A DNA stretch of 64,000 nt from Peptococcaceae bacterium 1109 (GCA_001028815.1 LDJB01000002.1:496001-560000); one strand, 5' to 3'. Shown: positions 42,609 through 51,852, counted from the stretch's first letter. Translations and numbers: made by a program. The notes: generated from the letters alone by a model not told the origin.

Positions 42609-43004
42609 CTAGAACGGAACGTCATCAAATTCTGGTTCAGGCGGACCAGCAGAAATATCATCATCAACTACAGAACCACCGTCGCGAGCTCTGTCTAAGA
42701 ACCGCACTTGATCTGCCACAACTTCAGCAGCTTTTCTCCGAATTCCGTTTTGGTCATCGTACGAACGAACCTGCAAACGGCCTTCCACGGCCACTAAGCG
42801 GCCCTTGCTGAGGTGATTTGCAACGGTCTCGGCCTGTTTGCGCCAGCTCACGATATCAATAAAGTCTGTTTCTCGTTCCCCAGCTTGCGTCAGGAATGGT
42901 CGATCCACAGCAATGGTGAAGTTGGCTACGGCGATACCCGTCTGCGTATAGCGCAGTTGAGGATCTGCTACTAACCGCCCGATCAGAATAATTCTATTCA
43001 ACAC
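42609..43004 (-). CDS. ssb: Single-stranded DNA-binding protein
   Basis: A 131-residue SSB: OB-fold [36 protein letters not shown], then [37 protein letters not shown] short linker and the conserved acidic tip PEFDDVPF that recruits repair and replication proteins follow. GTG at 43004 is the start, with AAGGAG nine bases upstream. It lies between rpsF and rpsR as in Bacillus. Confidence 0.97.
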   Translation of the reverse strand: MLNRIILIGRLVADPQLRYTQTGIAVANFTIAVDRPFLTQAGERETDFIDIVSWRKQAETVANHLSKGRLVAVEGRLQVRSYDDQNGIRRKAAEVVADQVRFLDRARDGGSVVDDDISAGPPEPEFDDVPF

Positions 43005-43022
43005 CGTTCTTCACTCCTTCGC

Positions 43023-43313
43023 TCATTCCTCATCCTTGCGAACGAGCAGATACCGAACGACCTCTTCAGTGATCTTAAGAACGCGTTCCACTTCAGCAGT
43101 GGCGCCGCTCTCTGCCTTGAAATCCATCACCACGTAGAAGCCTTCGGTCATATCGTCAATTTCGTAGGCGAAACGGCGTCTTCCCCACTTGTCAGCCTTC
43201 TCCACTTCACCACCGTTATTGGCGATCAAGTCTTTTGTACGCTGAATAGCCGCCTCAAGGGCTTCCTCATCGAGCTGTGGGGAATAAATGAGCATCATCT
43301 CATATGCACGCAC
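43023..43313 (-). CDS. rpsF: 30S ribosomal protein S6
   Basis: A 96-residue S6: AYEMMLIYSPQLDEEALEAAIQRTKDLIANNGGEV, WGRRRFAYEIDDMTEGFYVVMDF, and the C-terminal KITEEVVRYLLVRKDE. It pairs with S18 in the 30S platform. GTG 43313 is chosen since AGGAGG lies nine bases upstream and it fits the family N-terminus (VRAYE). It is first in the rpsF-ssb-rpsR operon, with a consensus promoter upstream. Confidence 0.96.
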   Translation of the reverse strand: MRAYEMMLIYSPQLDEEALEAAIQRTKDLIANNGGEVEKADKWGRRRFAYEIDDMTEGFYVVMDFKAESGATAEVERVLKITEEVVRYLLVRKDEE

Positions 43314-43343
43314 TGCGCTGCACCTCCTCCCTATGGACATAAG

Positions 43344-43369
43344 GCCCTAGGCTAAACCTAGAGCAGGGC
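43344..43369 (-). promoter_or_regulatory. Leader hairpin upstream of rpsF
   Basis: Minus strand GCC, a five-base bulge CTGCT, then CTAGG, TTTAG loop, CCTAG, GGC. Bulged hairpins in rpsF leaders of many bacteria bind the S6:S18 pair for feedback control; the assignment here is by position and shape only. Confidence 0.4.
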
Positions 43370-43375
43370 ACGTTC

Positions 43376-43404
43376 ATTATAACACTGCCATTTTCTGAAG
43401 TCAA
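43376..43404 (-). promoter_or_regulatory. Sigma-A promoter of rpsF-ssb-rpsR
   Basis: Minus strand TTGACT, 17-bp spacer, TATAAT. The -35 hexamer overlaps the stop of ychF. Confidence 0.9.
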
Positions 43405-44468
43405 ACATTGAAGCGGAAAAGTATCACATCTCCGTCATTGATGAGATAGTCTTTGCCTTCTACCCGTAAAAGGCCTTTTTCCCGGCACGCGGCGAAGGAT
43501 CCTTCCTCGACCAAAGTGTCCCAGGGAACCACCTCAGCTCGGATAAATCCCCTTTCCATATCGGAGTGGATCATGCCCGCGCCCTTAGGAGCGGGGGTGT
43601 TCCGGGGAAGGAGCCAAGCCCGGGTCTCAGGGCCTTTGATCGTATAGAACGTTATCAGGCCTAGGAGCCTGAGCCCCGCGCGAATCACCCTGTGCAAGGC
43701 CGGCTCATCCATCCCCAGATCTTGGAGGAAGGCAGTGCGGTCTTCGTCACCAAGCTGCGCAAGCTCTGCTTCTAAGGAAGCGCAGACGGGGATCAGTTCC
43801 GCTTGATCCGCCGCAGCCCGTTCTGCTAAGATATTCCCATCTGCCTCCTGCCCCTCAGCCACGTTGGCAATGTACATAAGGGGCTTGAAGGTTAAAAGGG
43901 GTAGATCAGGGATTTGGGGAAGCCCCGTTCGCCTTAAGGGCGTGCCTTCTTCTAAGGCTCTCTTGTACTGCTCCAAGAGCTCCAGTTCCTCTTTGTAGGC
44001 CCGATTGCCCGTTTTAAGCATGCGGCTTGTCCGCTCAATCCGGCGTTCTACCACCTGGAGGTCTGCGAGGGCCAGTTCTAGCTCAATCACGTCCACATCG
44101 CCAAGGGGGTCCACCTTACCGGACACGGTGGAGACATCGTCATCCGCGAACACCCTGACCACATGGGCCAGGGCATCTACTTCCCGAATGTGGGCAAGAA
44201 ACTGATTCCCCAACCCTTCACCTTTGTGCGCACCCGCGACAAGCCCAGCGATGTCCACGAACTCAATGGTAGCCCCGGTGACTGTCTCTGGCTGCACCAC
44301 CTTCGCGATTTTTTCCAAGCGTGCATCGGGAATGGGAATGGTTCCCCGGTTTGGCTCGATGGTGCAAAAGGGGTAGTTGGCCGCAGGCACGTCCAACTGC
44401 GTCAGAGCATTAAACAATGTGGATTTCCCCACATTGGGTAACCCAACAATTCCTATTTGTAATCCCAT
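43401..44468 (-). CDS. ychF: Redox-regulated ATPase/GTPase YchF (Obg family)
   Basis: A 355-residue YchF: G1 IGIVGLPNVGKSTLFNALT, G3 EFVDIAGLVAGAHKGEGLGN, the ATP-preferring YIANVAE in place of NKxD, and the C-terminal TGS domain (LITFYTIKGPETRAWLL, ending KDYLINDGDVILFRFNV). It binds ribosomes and prefers ATP. RBS GGGAGG. It is the last gene before the queT intergenic region and lies next to rpsF, as yyaF does in Bacillus. Confidence 0.96.
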   Translation of the reverse strand: MGLQIGIVGLPNVGKSTLFNALTQLDVPAANYPFCTIEPNRGTIPIPDARLEKIAKVVQPETVTGATIEFVDIAGLVAGAHKGEGLGNQFLAHIREVDALAHVVRVFADDDVSTVSGKVDPLGDVDVIELELALADLQVVERRIERTSRMLKTGNRAYKEELELLEQYKRALEEGTPLRRTGLPQIPDLPLLTFKPLMYIANVAEGQEADGNILAERAAADQAELIPVCASLEAELAQLGDEDRTAFLQDLGMDEPALHRVIRAGLRLLGLITFYTIKGPETRAWLLPRNTPAPKGAGMIHSDMERGFIRAEVVPWDTLVEEGSFAACREKGLLRVEGKDYLINDGDVILFRFNV

Positions 44469-44552
44469 AATCGGCCCTCCCTGGAAAGGTAAAACTAGAC
44501 TGGGCGGAGAAAGAGTGGGAACCAGAAAAACAGGAAAGGAAGTTTCGAAAAA

Positions 44553-45008
44553 GTGCAGCGCCTTGCTAGGGCCGCGCTGATTGCGGCCATGTATGTTGTT
44601 TTAGTCTATCTTTTCCAGTTCGCCAGTTTTGGCCCCTATCAGTTTCGGGTTGCGGAGGCCCTCACCCTCCTTCCCATCCTCTACCCTGAGGCAATCGGAG
44701 GGGTATTCGTAGGCGTCTTACTTGCCAACCTCTTAGGCCCACACGGCCCCTGGGACATCATCGGCGGGAGCCTCGTAAGCCTCTTAGCCGCGATTATTAC
44801 ATATAAATACCGTAACAGCTGGATCGCCTATGCTTCGCCCATAGTCTGCAACGCATTCCTCATCAGCTTATACTTACGGTTTGTGTTCCAGATCCCCTCC
44901 TACTGGTACCTTGTCTTTACAATCGGGATCAGTGAAGCCGCGGTTATCCTCCTTGTGGGAAGGCCCCTCATCCGGTACCTTCGTCAGCGGCAGGGTGATT
45001 GGCTCTAA
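44553..45008 (+). CDS. queT: QueT-family queuosine-precursor transporter
   Basis: A 151-residue S-component of an ECF transporter with about five helices: ALIAAMYVVLVYLFQFASFGPYQFRVAEALTLLPILYPEAIGGVFVGVLLANLLGP is the conserved QueT block (FRVAEALTLLP). It probably binds a queuine precursor such as preQ1. The GTG at 44553 follows AAGGA. The upstream 85 nt do not show a convincing preQ1 riboswitch. The stop overlaps the convergent ATPase gene by 4 nt. Confidence 0.88.
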   Translation: MQRLARAALIAAMYVVLVYLFQFASFGPYQFRVAEALTLLPILYPEAIGGVFVGVLLANLLGPHGPWDIIGGSLVSLLAAIITYKYRNSWIAYASPIVCNAFLISLYLRFVFQIPSYWYLVFTIGISEAAVILLVGRPLIRYLRQRQGDWL

Positions 45009-46057
45009 CCTCCAAAAATACGGGCAGCCATGGCTTGCCGCATCCTTTCCGTTCCGGTGAAATCAACAGCTTCGATATAAATCCGTTCAAGCTCATCGTG
45101 AACAGCCTTTGCGTGTGCGAGTTCGCCTACCGCTCGTTCCAAGAGTTCGCGGTAGAGCTCTTTTACCCTATCTGGCACTACATCCTTGCTGAGATAGGCC
45201 CCAAGGTCTACCTCATTTCCTCTGAGCCCTCCTGGTGAAAACTCATCTTGAGAGACCACCGCGGCCCCAAGCTCTGGGAAGAGCACATGTTCGATTTGGG
45301 CCGGAAGGAGGGGGCGGTGAAAAACTTCCATATAAACGCCTCTTAAGCGCGCGGCATTGATCAGAGTGGAAAACACCTCTTGCCCGCCTGTGCCAGGCGC
45401 ACAGCGCAATACCCAGCTGCGGGTGTAGTCTTTAAGCAGTGTTCCGATGTGGCTCACAAGCCCTACAGGGGTAATAGCAGAGGCAAACAGGTGCCGTTCC
45501 CGCCTTACGGGTGCGGCACTAAGCTGTTCTAGGGATAACTCCTGAAGGAGCCCTGTGGTGAACCGGGACACCCCTTCTTTGTTCACGTTTTCCCCATTGA
45601 TCTGGGCCCAGAGCGCCTCCATCTCCTCTGCGGCACGCAGGTAGCAGTAAGCCCTTGTGTATGCGGCCTTGTTCGCATTGGTCAATGCGGTGATTTCCCC
45701 CTGTGCCTGCCGGAGGGCCGTACGGTCCCAGTTTTCCCCTAGATTGACGATTTCCTCCCGGCAACCGGGTAAGGTTGGGTCCTGGACGTGGGGAGCGGTG
45801 GCATCTACCACCCCCGTCCGCTGCAGGGGCAGGACGATGCCGTCTAGGGAGTCTGGGTCAGAACTGCAAAAGAACAGCTCTACAGGAGAGCCCCGTTCTA
45901 TGGCCTCCGCAGCAAGGCTCTGCATGAGGGTAGACTTTCCAGTCCCAGGCCCGCCTTTCAAGAGAAAGACCTGATCAATTTCTGCACTGAACATCTGATC
46001 AAAAAGCGAGTAAAACCCCCGGGATGAATTACCGCCGGCGAATAGTTTGCGCTCCAT
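45005..46057 (-). CDS. P-loop ATPase of the PRK06851 type
   Basis: A 350-residue soluble protein: KLFAGGNSSRGFYSLF, Walker A VFLLKGGPGTGKSTLMQSLA near residue 30, SSDPDSLDGIVLP, and a second half repeating the N-terminal theme (RRERHLFASAITPVGLVSHI). The family is widespread in Bacillota and uncharacterised. No transmembrane segment. RBS GGAGGGAGG. It converges with queT. Confidence 0.75.
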   Translation of the reverse strand: MERKLFAGGNSSRGFYSLFDQMFSAEIDQVFLLKGGPGTGKSTLMQSLAAEAIERGSPVELFFCSSDPDSLDGIVLPLQRTGVVDATAPHVQDPTLPGCREEIVNLGENWDRTALRQAQGEITALTNANKAAYTRAYCYLRAAEEMEALWAQINGENVNKEGVSRFTTGLLQELSLEQLSAAPVRRERHLFASAITPVGLVSHIGTLLKDYTRSWVLRCAPGTGGQEVFSTLINAARLRGVYMEVFHRPLLPAQIEHVLFPELGAAVVSQDEFSPGGLRGNEVDLGAYLSKDVVPDRVKELYRELLERAVGELAHAKAVHDELERIYIEAVDFTGTERMRQAMAARIFGG

Positions 46058-46106
46058 GTAAACGCCTCCCTCCAGTAGTATATGTGAGAGGCGGCCCTAG
46101 GTGTAA

Positions 46107-46274
46107 TTAGCTGCCCCTAACTTGACGAACCAGTTTATCCCTGGCGATGAGCAGCACTCGTCCGCACGTTTCGCACTGGAGCCGCACGTCCACTCCTGGC
46201 TTGAGCACTTTCCAAGTATCCCCCCCGCAGGCGTGTTTCTTGCGCAGGCGGAGTATTTGCCCTACTTCATACAT
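46107..46274 (-). CDS. DUF951 small zinc-ribbon-like protein (YyzM type)
   Basis: A 55-residue ORF. The sequence YEVGQILRLRKKHACGGDTW is followed by VLKPGVDVRLQCETCGRVLLIARDKL. This is the DUF951 pattern: KKxHxCGG, a DV(R)xxC strand and CETCG, with three Cys and a His that may bind zinc. Function unknown; B. subtilis has yyzM in the same neighbourhood of ychF. The ATG follows GGAGGAG, and a TATAAT -10 box lies at 46308-46313 without a clear -35. Confidence 0.85.
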   Translation of the reverse strand: MYEVGQILRLRKKHACGGDTWKVLKPGVDVRLQCETCGRVLLIARDKLVRQVRGS

Positions 46275-46412
46275 GGAAACTCCTCCAGTATCGTGTTCTT
46301 ATTCTAGATTATATCATGTTCGGCTTTTCTTTACGGAAGGGTATCAGGGCGGCAGGGCGAATACTGTGTAAGTGACTGATCATTGTTGGAAAATTCTAGA
46401 GAGGATGAGGTG

Positions 46413-47291
46413 TTGTTGAAAAGGATTAATGCAGTAGTGTTCGTGCTCATACTAGGCCTTTCCCTGATGGGGGCTTCCCTGCCCATGTTTGCCCAGACAG
46501 AAGAAGTCGTAGCCCGGGTAAATGGTGTGGAGATCACCATGAGCCAATTTGTGGAGGCCATGGAAGAGCAGTTTGGCACCGCGGTACTGGAACAGCTGAT
46601 CATCCATGAACTCATTTCTCAGAAACAGGCGGAAACTGGTGTAACAGTGAGCGATGAGCATTTCGCTGAGGTATACAATAACTTCCTCAACCAAATCGGC
46701 GGCCCTGATTATCTGCCATATTTCCTCTATCAATACGGAATTTCTGAGGAACAGCTCCTAGCGGAACTGAGGGAAGCTGTGCTCATCAATGAGCTGGCGC
46801 TCTCTGAAATCGAAGCTACCCCGGATGGGGTCGCGGCCTGGTTTGAAGAAAACCGCTCCCTCTATGATCGGCAGGAAACTGTAACTGCCAGCCACATTCT
46901 CGTGGGTACACAGGAAGAAGCAGAAGCGCTCCTGGCAGAACTGGAAGGTGGAGCGAATTTTGCAACCCTGGCCCAGCAACACAGCTTGGATACTGGCTCC
47001 GCAGCAAGAGGCGGGCACCTTGGAGAGTTTGGCCGTGGCCAGATGGTGGAACCATTTGAGAACGCCGCTTTCGCCCTAGGAGTTGGTGAGATGGGGATTG
47101 CTGAATCCCAGTACGGCTGGCACATCATCTTGGTTACTGGCCGCACACAAGCTGTACCGGCAGTGCTAGACGAGATCTACAGTGAAGTGGAACGGGATTA
47201 CAAGCGCTCCTTAGCCCCCACTGCCACCGAATACTTGCAAAAGCTGGAAAGCGCGGCGGAAATCGAGATTGTCCGGGAAAGGTATCAATAG
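46413..47291 (+). CDS. Secreted PrsA-like peptidyl-prolyl isomerase
   Basis: A protein of about 292 residues: signal peptide (KRINAVVFVLILGLSLMGASLPMFAQ, no lipobox Cys), an N-terminal SurA/PrsA helical region with EEVVARVNGVEITMSQFVEAM, and a parvulin domain (about 155-250: TASHILVGTQEEAEALLAELEGGANFATLAQQHS, GGHLGEFGRGQMVEPFENAAFAL, YGWHIILV). It folds exported proteins outside the membrane. The start is one of GTG 46410, TTG 46413 or TTG 46416; TTG 46413 has the best spacing (seven bases) to AGAGAGGA. Confidence 0.88.
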   Translation: MLKRINAVVFVLILGLSLMGASLPMFAQTEEVVARVNGVEITMSQFVEAMEEQFGTAVLEQLIIHELISQKQAETGVTVSDEHFAEVYNNFLNQIGGPDYLPYFLYQYGISEEQLLAELREAVLINELALSEIEATPDGVAAWFEENRSLYDRQETVTASHILVGTQEEAEALLAELEGGANFATLAQQHSLDTGSAARGGHLGEFGRGQMVEPFENAAFALGVGEMGIAESQYGWHIILVTGRTQAVPAVLDEIYSEVERDYKRSLAPTATEYLQKLESAAEIEIVRERYQ

Positions 47292-47307
47292 ATAGCGCTG
47301 TAATATG

Positions 47308-47344
47308 GAAATCCCCCCGAAGACTCCGGGGGGATTTCTTTTAT
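47308..47344. terminator. Bidirectional terminator
   Basis: GAAATCCCCCCG, short loop, CGGGGGGATTTC, then TTTTATT on the plus strand. It ends the foldase gene and, on the other strand, gcvPB. Confidence 0.88.
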
Positions 47345-48804
47345 TCCTTCTTCCAGCGCAAGATGGGCTGGCGGGCCGCCCGTGCCTCATCTAAGCGCCG
47401 CACCGGCGTGTAATGGGGGGCACTCTTGAGGCTTTCTGGGTCGTTCTCCGCCTCTTCTGCAATGCGGCGCATGGCCGCAATAAACGCATCGAGTGTTTCC
47501 TTCGTTTCTGTTTCTGTAGGTTCAATCATCAAGGCCTCATCTACATTCAAGGGGAAGTAGATGGTGGGCGCATGTACCCCGTAATCCAACAGCCGCTTGG
47601 CAATGTCTAAGGTACGCACGCCGTGCTGCTCCTTCTGCAACTTGCCTGACAGGACAAACTCGTGTTTGCAGTGGCGATCATAGGGGAGATGATACAGACT
47701 CTTGAGGTGGTGCATCAAGTAATTGGCATTCACCACTGCTGCCTCGCTCACCTGCCGAAGCCCTTCTGCCCCGTGAGACCGGATGTAGGCATAGGCCCTA
47801 ACCAACACAGAGAAGTGCCCGTAGAAGGACTTCACCCGGCCGATTGACTTTTCCGGCCGTTTTAGGACGTAACGGCCATCCTCCTTTGCCACCACTGGCC
47901 ACGGAAGGAACGGGGCCAGTTGCTCTGACACCACGATGGGCCCTGACCCAGGCCCGCCGCCACCGTGAGGCGTGGAGAACGTCTTGTGGAGGTTGTAGTG
48001 TACTACATCAAACCCGGTGTGGCCTGGCTTGACGATCCCCATAAGGGCATTTGCATTAGCCCCATCATAGTAGAGGAGGCCTCCTGCCTCATGGACAATC
48101 TCCGCAATTGCGCAGATGTTTTCATCAAAAAGGCCCAGGGTGTTGGGGTTCGTAAGCATCAACCCCGCGGTCTTTGGCCCCACTAGTTTCCGCAGAGCAG
48201 CCACATCCACGCCGCCCCGTTCATCAGAGGGCACTTCCACCACCTTATAGTTGGCCATCATGGCGCTGGCAGGGTTTGTGCCGTGAGCCGAATCGGGCAC
48301 GATAATCTCATTGCGGTGGCCTTCGCCGTTGGCCTCATGGTACGCTTTTATGATCCACAGCCCTGTCAACTCACCGTGGGCACCCGCAGCGGGCTGGAGG
48401 GTGGCGCTGTGTAGCCCAGATAGCTCCGCAAGGTAGGTGCCTAGGTTATACATGAGCTCCAAGGCGCCCTGCACCGTCTCTTCAGGCTGGTATGGGTGGA
48501 TAGCTGTGAAGCCCGGCAGGGAAGCCATATCTTCATTCACCCGGGGGTTGTACTTCATGGTGCAAGACCCCAAGGGGTAGAAATCCACATCGACGCCATG
48601 ATTCAGCCGGGAGAGCTGGGTAAAGTGGCGCACAACCTCGAGCTCACTCACTTCAGGAAGTTCTGCTTCCTGCTGACGGAGGTACTCTGTGGGGATCAGC
48701 TCATCTACTGGGACCTCTGGCACATCGAGCTCCGGCAGGCGATAGCCTCGGCGCCCTGGGGAAGAGATTTCGAACAACAGTGGCACTCCGGTTTTGCTTG
48801 TCAT
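47341..48804 (-). CDS. gcvPB: Glycine dehydrogenase (decarboxylating) subunit 2
   Basis: A 487-residue PLP enzyme subunit: [70 protein letters not shown] and the PLP-lysine motif [21 protein letters not shown]. With GcvPA it forms the P-protein that decarboxylates glycine and passes aminomethyl to GcvH. The ATG overlaps the gcvPA stop by one base (TGATG) behind AGGAGGG. Last gene of gcvT-gcvH-gcvPA-gcvPB. Confidence 0.97.
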   Translation of the reverse strand: MTSKTGVPLLFEISSPGRRGYRLPELDVPEVPVDELIPTEYLRQQEAELPEVSELEVVRHFTQLSRLNHGVDVDFYPLGSCTMKYNPRVNEDMASLPGFTAIHPYQPEETVQGALELMYNLGTYLAELSGLHSATLQPAAGAHGELTGLWIIKAYHEANGEGHRNEIIVPDSAHGTNPASAMMANYKVVEVPSDERGGVDVAALRKLVGPKTAGLMLTNPNTLGLFDENICAIAEIVHEAGGLLYYDGANANALMGIVKPGHTGFDVVHYNLHKTFSTPHGGGGPGSGPIVVSEQLAPFLPWPVVAKEDGRYVLKRPEKSIGRVKSFYGHFSVLVRAYAYIRSHGAEGLRQVSEAAVVNANYLMHHLKSLYHLPYDRHCKHEFVLSGKLQKEQHGVRTLDIAKRLLDYGVHAPTIYFPLNVDEALMIEPTETETKETLDAFIAAMRRIAEEAENDPESLKSAPHYTPVRRLDEARAARQPILRWKKE

Positions 48805-50144
48805 CAGCTCATCCCTCCTAAGAGCTCCACCAGGCGGTCAATCTCATCCTTGGTCCTGGCCTCAGTTACCGCAAAGAGAGCCGCATCTGCCATGCCAAAG
48901 CGCTTGAGGGGAAGGCCGCCGAGGAATCCGTCTTTGAGTAAGGCCTCATTGACCGCTTCCCAATCTACGGGGCCTGTCACAACAAACTCCCGGAAAGCGG
49001 GCGCCGTGAACTTCTCTTTAAAGGGAGTGGCTTCGCTAAGCCTACGGCGCAGATAAGCCGTCTTTTGCAGGCAGTGGTAGGCCACTTCTTTGAAGCCCTC
49101 TTTCCCTAGGACTGAGAGGTAAATCGCGGCAGCCAAGGCGTTCAGTGCCTGGTTGGAACAAATGTTCGAGGTGGCTTTTTCCCTGCGGATGTGCTGTTCC
49201 CGGGTTTGAAGAGTGAGGACGAATCCCCTGCGTCCATCTGCATCAACGGTTTCGCCCACAATCCGGCCAGGCATCCGGCGCACAAGCTTGCCCGTGGTGG
49301 CAAAGAATCCCAAGGACGGGCCGCCAAAACTCATGGTGTTTCCTAGGCTCTGCCCATCACCCACCACGATATCCGCACCGTACTCGCCCGGGGATTTCAA
49401 GAGACCCAAACTGATGGGGTCAACGGCCATGACCAGCAGGCCACCGGCGCTGTGCACAAACTCGCTGATGGGATCCACATCTTCCACTAATCCAAAGAAG
49501 TTGGGCTGCTGCACCACTACGCAAGCGATGCTTTTCTCATCGAGGCTCTGCAGGGCCTCGTGGTCAATTGTCCCCGCCCCCTCCAAGTAAGGCAGGTACT
49601 TAATCTCTACATCCTGATTCTTTAAGTAGAGCTCACATACTTCTTGCCACTCAGGGTGGAGGTTATCAGGAAGCACCACCACATTGCGGCGGGTGGCATT
49701 GCAAGCCATTAAAGCCGCTTCCGCCAGGGCAGTGGCTCCGTCGTACATGGAGGCGTTGGCCGCTTCCATGCCGGTGAGCTCCGCAATGAGTGTTTGGTAC
49801 TCGAAAATACTCTGGAGCACGCCTTGGCTGATCTCCGCCTGATAAGGGGTGTAAGCAGTGAGGAACTCACCCCGGGAGATGAGGTGTTTCACGATGGCAG
49901 GGATCAGGTGGTCATAGGCCCCTCCCCCCATGAAGGAGATGGTATCCTCCAGATTTGTGTTTTTGCTTGCTAAGGCTTTCATGTGGCGAATCAGCTCCGC
50001 TTCGGATAAAGCGGGTGGAAGATCAAGTCCCCCGGCTGTCCGCAAATGCTCAGGGATATCTGCGAACAGCTCCTCTGTGGAGCTTAAGCCCATGGAAGCC
50101 AGCATCGCCTCCCGGTCTTGATCCGTCATGGGAATATAGCGCAT
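48804..50144 (-). CDS. gcvPA: Glycine dehydrogenase (decarboxylating) subunit 1
   Basis: A 446-residue P-protein alpha subunit: [89 protein letters not shown] and [16 protein letters not shown]. It pairs with the PLP-bearing GcvPB. RBS AAGGAGG, 1 nt after the gcvH stop. Split gcvPA/gcvPB genes are typical of Gram-positive anaerobes and Bacillus. Confidence 0.97.
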   Translation of the reverse strand: MRYIPMTDQDREAMLASMGLSSTEELFADIPEHLRTAGGLDLPPALSEAELIRHMKALASKNTNLEDTISFMGGGAYDHLIPAIVKHLISRGEFLTAYTPYQAEISQGVLQSIFEYQTLIAELTGMEAANASMYDGATALAEAALMACNATRRNVVVLPDNLHPEWQEVCELYLKNQDVEIKYLPYLEGAGTIDHEALQSLDEKSIACVVVQQPNFFGLVEDVDPISEFVHSAGGLLVMAVDPISLGLLKSPGEYGADIVVGDGQSLGNTMSFGGPSLGFFATTGKLVRRMPGRIVGETVDADGRRGFVLTLQTREQHIRREKATSNICSNQALNALAAAIYLSVLGKEGFKEVAYHCLQKTAYLRRRLSEATPFKEKFTAPAFREFVVTGPVDWEAVNEALLKDGFLGGLPLKRFGMADAALFAVTEARTKDEIDRLVELLGGMS

Positions 50145-50145
50145 G

Positions 50146-50526
50146 CTAAGCCTCCTTTATGAAAGCTTTGTATTCCTCCGCATTCATGAGATCGTCCAAT
50201 TGAGTCCCCTCTGCTATTTCGATCTCGGCAATCCAGCCTTGATCGAAAGGTGATTCATTGATCAGCTCGGGGCTTGACTCTAACTCCTCGTTTACCTTCA
50301 CAACCGTGCCGCCCACAGGCGCGTAAACATCAGAGACTGCTTTTACCGATTCTACTACGGCAAAGCCCTCTCCCTCTTCCACCGTATCTCCCACCGTGGG
50401 CAGGTCCACGAATACTACATCGCCCAGTTCGTTCTGGGCATATTCGGTAATTCCTATCCGGGCGATGGTACCTTCCACGAGTACCCACTCATGATCCTTG
50501 GTGAACAGCATGCGTTTTTCGCTCAT
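50146..50526 (-). CDS. gcvH: Glycine cleavage system H protein
   Basis: A 126-residue lipoyl carrier: LFTKDHEWVLVEGTIARIGITEYAQNELGDVVFVDLP, then the lipoyl-lysine loop EGFAVVESVKAVSDVYAPVGG, then NEELESSPELINESPFDQGWIAEIE. It carries the aminomethyl group between P- and T-proteins. RBS GGGAGGA. No lipoate ligase or dihydrolipoyl dehydrogenase gene lies in this window. Confidence 0.97.
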   Translation of the reverse strand: MSEKRMLFTKDHEWVLVEGTIARIGITEYAQNELGDVVFVDLPTVGDTVEEGEGFAVVESVKAVSDVYAPVGGTVVKVNEELESSPELINESPFDQGWIAEIEIAEGTQLDDLMNAEEYKAFIKEA

Positions 50527-50540
50527 TTGGATTCCTCCCT

Positions 50541-51617
50541 TTATTTTAAGAATCTGCCTTTGATGATTTCAGCCTTCAGACGCTTCCCCCTGATGCCCAC
50601 ATAGACCGTGGTTCCAGGAGCCGCTAAATCCACAGGAACGTAACCCGTACCAATTGGCTTGTTTAATGAAGGGGAAAGGGTCCCGCTGGTAACGTGGCCC
50701 ACTTCTTCCCCCGCCTCATTTAAGATCGGATAACCCTGCCGGGGTATGCCCCGGTCGAGTAGGACAAAACCTATTAGGCGGCGGCTTACCCCCACTTGTT
50801 TTTGGGCAAGCAGCGCCGAACGCCCAATGAAATCACCTTTGTCGAACTTCACAAACCGGCCCAGGCCTGCCTCTAAAGGTGTGGTCGTCCCGTCAATATC
50901 ATTGCCGTAAAGGGGCATGCGCATCTCCAGGCGCAGAGTATCCCGGGCGCCAAGTCCGATGGGCGCGATGCCATAAGGTTCACCCGCGGCCATTAGGCTC
51001 TGCCACAGCTCCTCTGCTCCGGCGTTGGGTAGGTACAGCTCAAACCCGTCCTCGCCGGTATAACCTGTGCGGGAAACCCGAAGCCAATTTCCTTTATAGG
51101 TAGTATCAAGAAAAGTATAGCTGCCCATGTCACCCAGGGAGAGATTCAACACTTGCTCCACTACGGGGAGGGATTTTGGGCCTTGGACAGCGATGAGAGC
51201 TAGGTCATCTGTGCGGTTAGTCAAGACAGCGTCTGAGGGAAGGTGCTTTGAAATCCACGCGAAGTCCTTTTCTGCGTTGGCGGCGTTCACAACGAGGAAG
51301 AAGCCAGTGGCTGTGCGATAGACGAGAATATCATCGATGATGCCGCCGTCTTCTTTGGTGAGTATCGTGTACTGAATGTCCCCCTCACCTAACAGGGCGG
51401 GGTCGTTCGTGGTGAGCCGAGAGAGAGCGCCCAGGGCGCCTGGCCCCTCTAGTTCAAACTCACCCATGTGGCACAGGTCAAACAGCCCTACTGCCCGACG
51501 CACCGTGAGGTGTTCTTCAATGACGCTTGTGTACTGCACGGGCATTTCAAATCCGTGAAAGTCGACCATCTTTGCACCTAGCGCGCGGTGCACCTTGGTC
51601 AGGGGAGTCTGTTTCAA
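50541..51617 (-). CDS. gcvT: Glycine cleavage system aminomethyltransferase (T protein)
   Basis: A 358-residue T-protein: QTPLTKVHRALGAKMVDFHGFEMPVQY, HLTVRRAVGLFDLCHMGEFELEGP, NAANAEKDFAW, VSRTGYTGEDGFELYLPN and LGARDTLRLEMRMPLYGNDID. It transfers the methylene group to tetrahydrofolate. TTG at 51617 is the start, with GGAG seven bases before it, since the conserved N-terminus begins there; a long open extension upstream crosses the micro-gene and is rejected. First gene of the gcv operon. Confidence 0.95.
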   Translation of the reverse strand: MKQTPLTKVHRALGAKMVDFHGFEMPVQYTSVIEEHLTVRRAVGLFDLCHMGEFELEGPGALGALSRLTTNDPALLGEGDIQYTILTKEDGGIIDDILVYRTATGFFLVVNAANAEKDFAWISKHLPSDAVLTNRTDDLALIAVQGPKSLPVVEQVLNLSLGDMGSYTFLDTTYKGNWLRVSRTGYTGEDGFELYLPNAGAEELWQSLMAAGEPYGIAPIGLGARDTLRLEMRMPLYGNDIDGTTTPLEAGLGRFVKFDKGDFIGRSALLAQKQVGVSRRLIGFVLLDRGIPRQGYPILNEAGEEVGHVTSGTLSPSLNKPIGTGYVPVDLAAPGTTVYVGIRGKRLKAEIIKGRFLK

Positions 51618-51717
51618 CTTCCATCTCCGCCTTTCTCGTCCCTTAAGTTGGTAACTGTCCACCAGGTTGATACTTCTTCGGTTGGCTGAGATAATCCTTC
51701 TGTCACAACTTCGCCCG
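51618..51717 (-). promoter_or_regulatory. Possible degenerate glycine-riboswitch-like leader of gcvT
   Basis: The minus-strand leader contains AACCGAAGAAGTA (core 51673-51681), a short hairpin and then AAGGGACGAG (51635-51644). Glycine aptamers share CCGAAG and AGGAC with this spacing order, but the CAGGUAAA element is missing and no second aptamer is evident. The same bases hold a plus-strand promoter. Confidence 0.25.
51667..51695 (+). promoter_or_regulatory. Promoter of the 29-codon micro-gene
   Basis: TTGATA, 17-bp spacer, GATAAT on the plus strand, about 70 nt before the micro-gene start. It is divergent to gcvT. Confidence 0.65.
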
Positions 51718-51762
51718 TTCTCGATACTATATGAAGGAAGGTCCTCTGAGGGAGGGAGAACT

Positions 51763-51852
51763 ATGGGAGTACTAAAGGCAATCCTTGACCCCCTGCTCAA
51801 GGCCAGGGGCAAGACAATGATCCTTATTTGGCGGCCCCTACGGCGGAAATAG
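51763..51852 (+). CDS. Micro-protein (29 codons) with its own promoter and terminator
   Basis: An ATG ORF behind GGAGG (seven bases). The product begins MGVLKAILDPLLKAR, a potential amphipathic helix, and continues GKTMILIWRPLRRK, a short hydrophobic patch and basic tail. Promoter, ribosome site, ORF and terminator are all present within about 210 bp. The C-terminal pattern G[KR]xxIxxxxP with basic end recalls the micro-ORF at 35051. A membrane-associated peptide is plausible; I do not recognise it. Confidence 0.62.
   Translation: MGVLKAILDPLLKARGKTMILIWRPLRRK

Noticed and set aside
44469-44552. preQ1 riboswitch ahead of queT
   Set aside because: CTGG/CCAG followed by an A-rich stretch recalls preQ1-I, but the conserved loop and CUA/AAACUAA tail are absent and no class II pattern fits.
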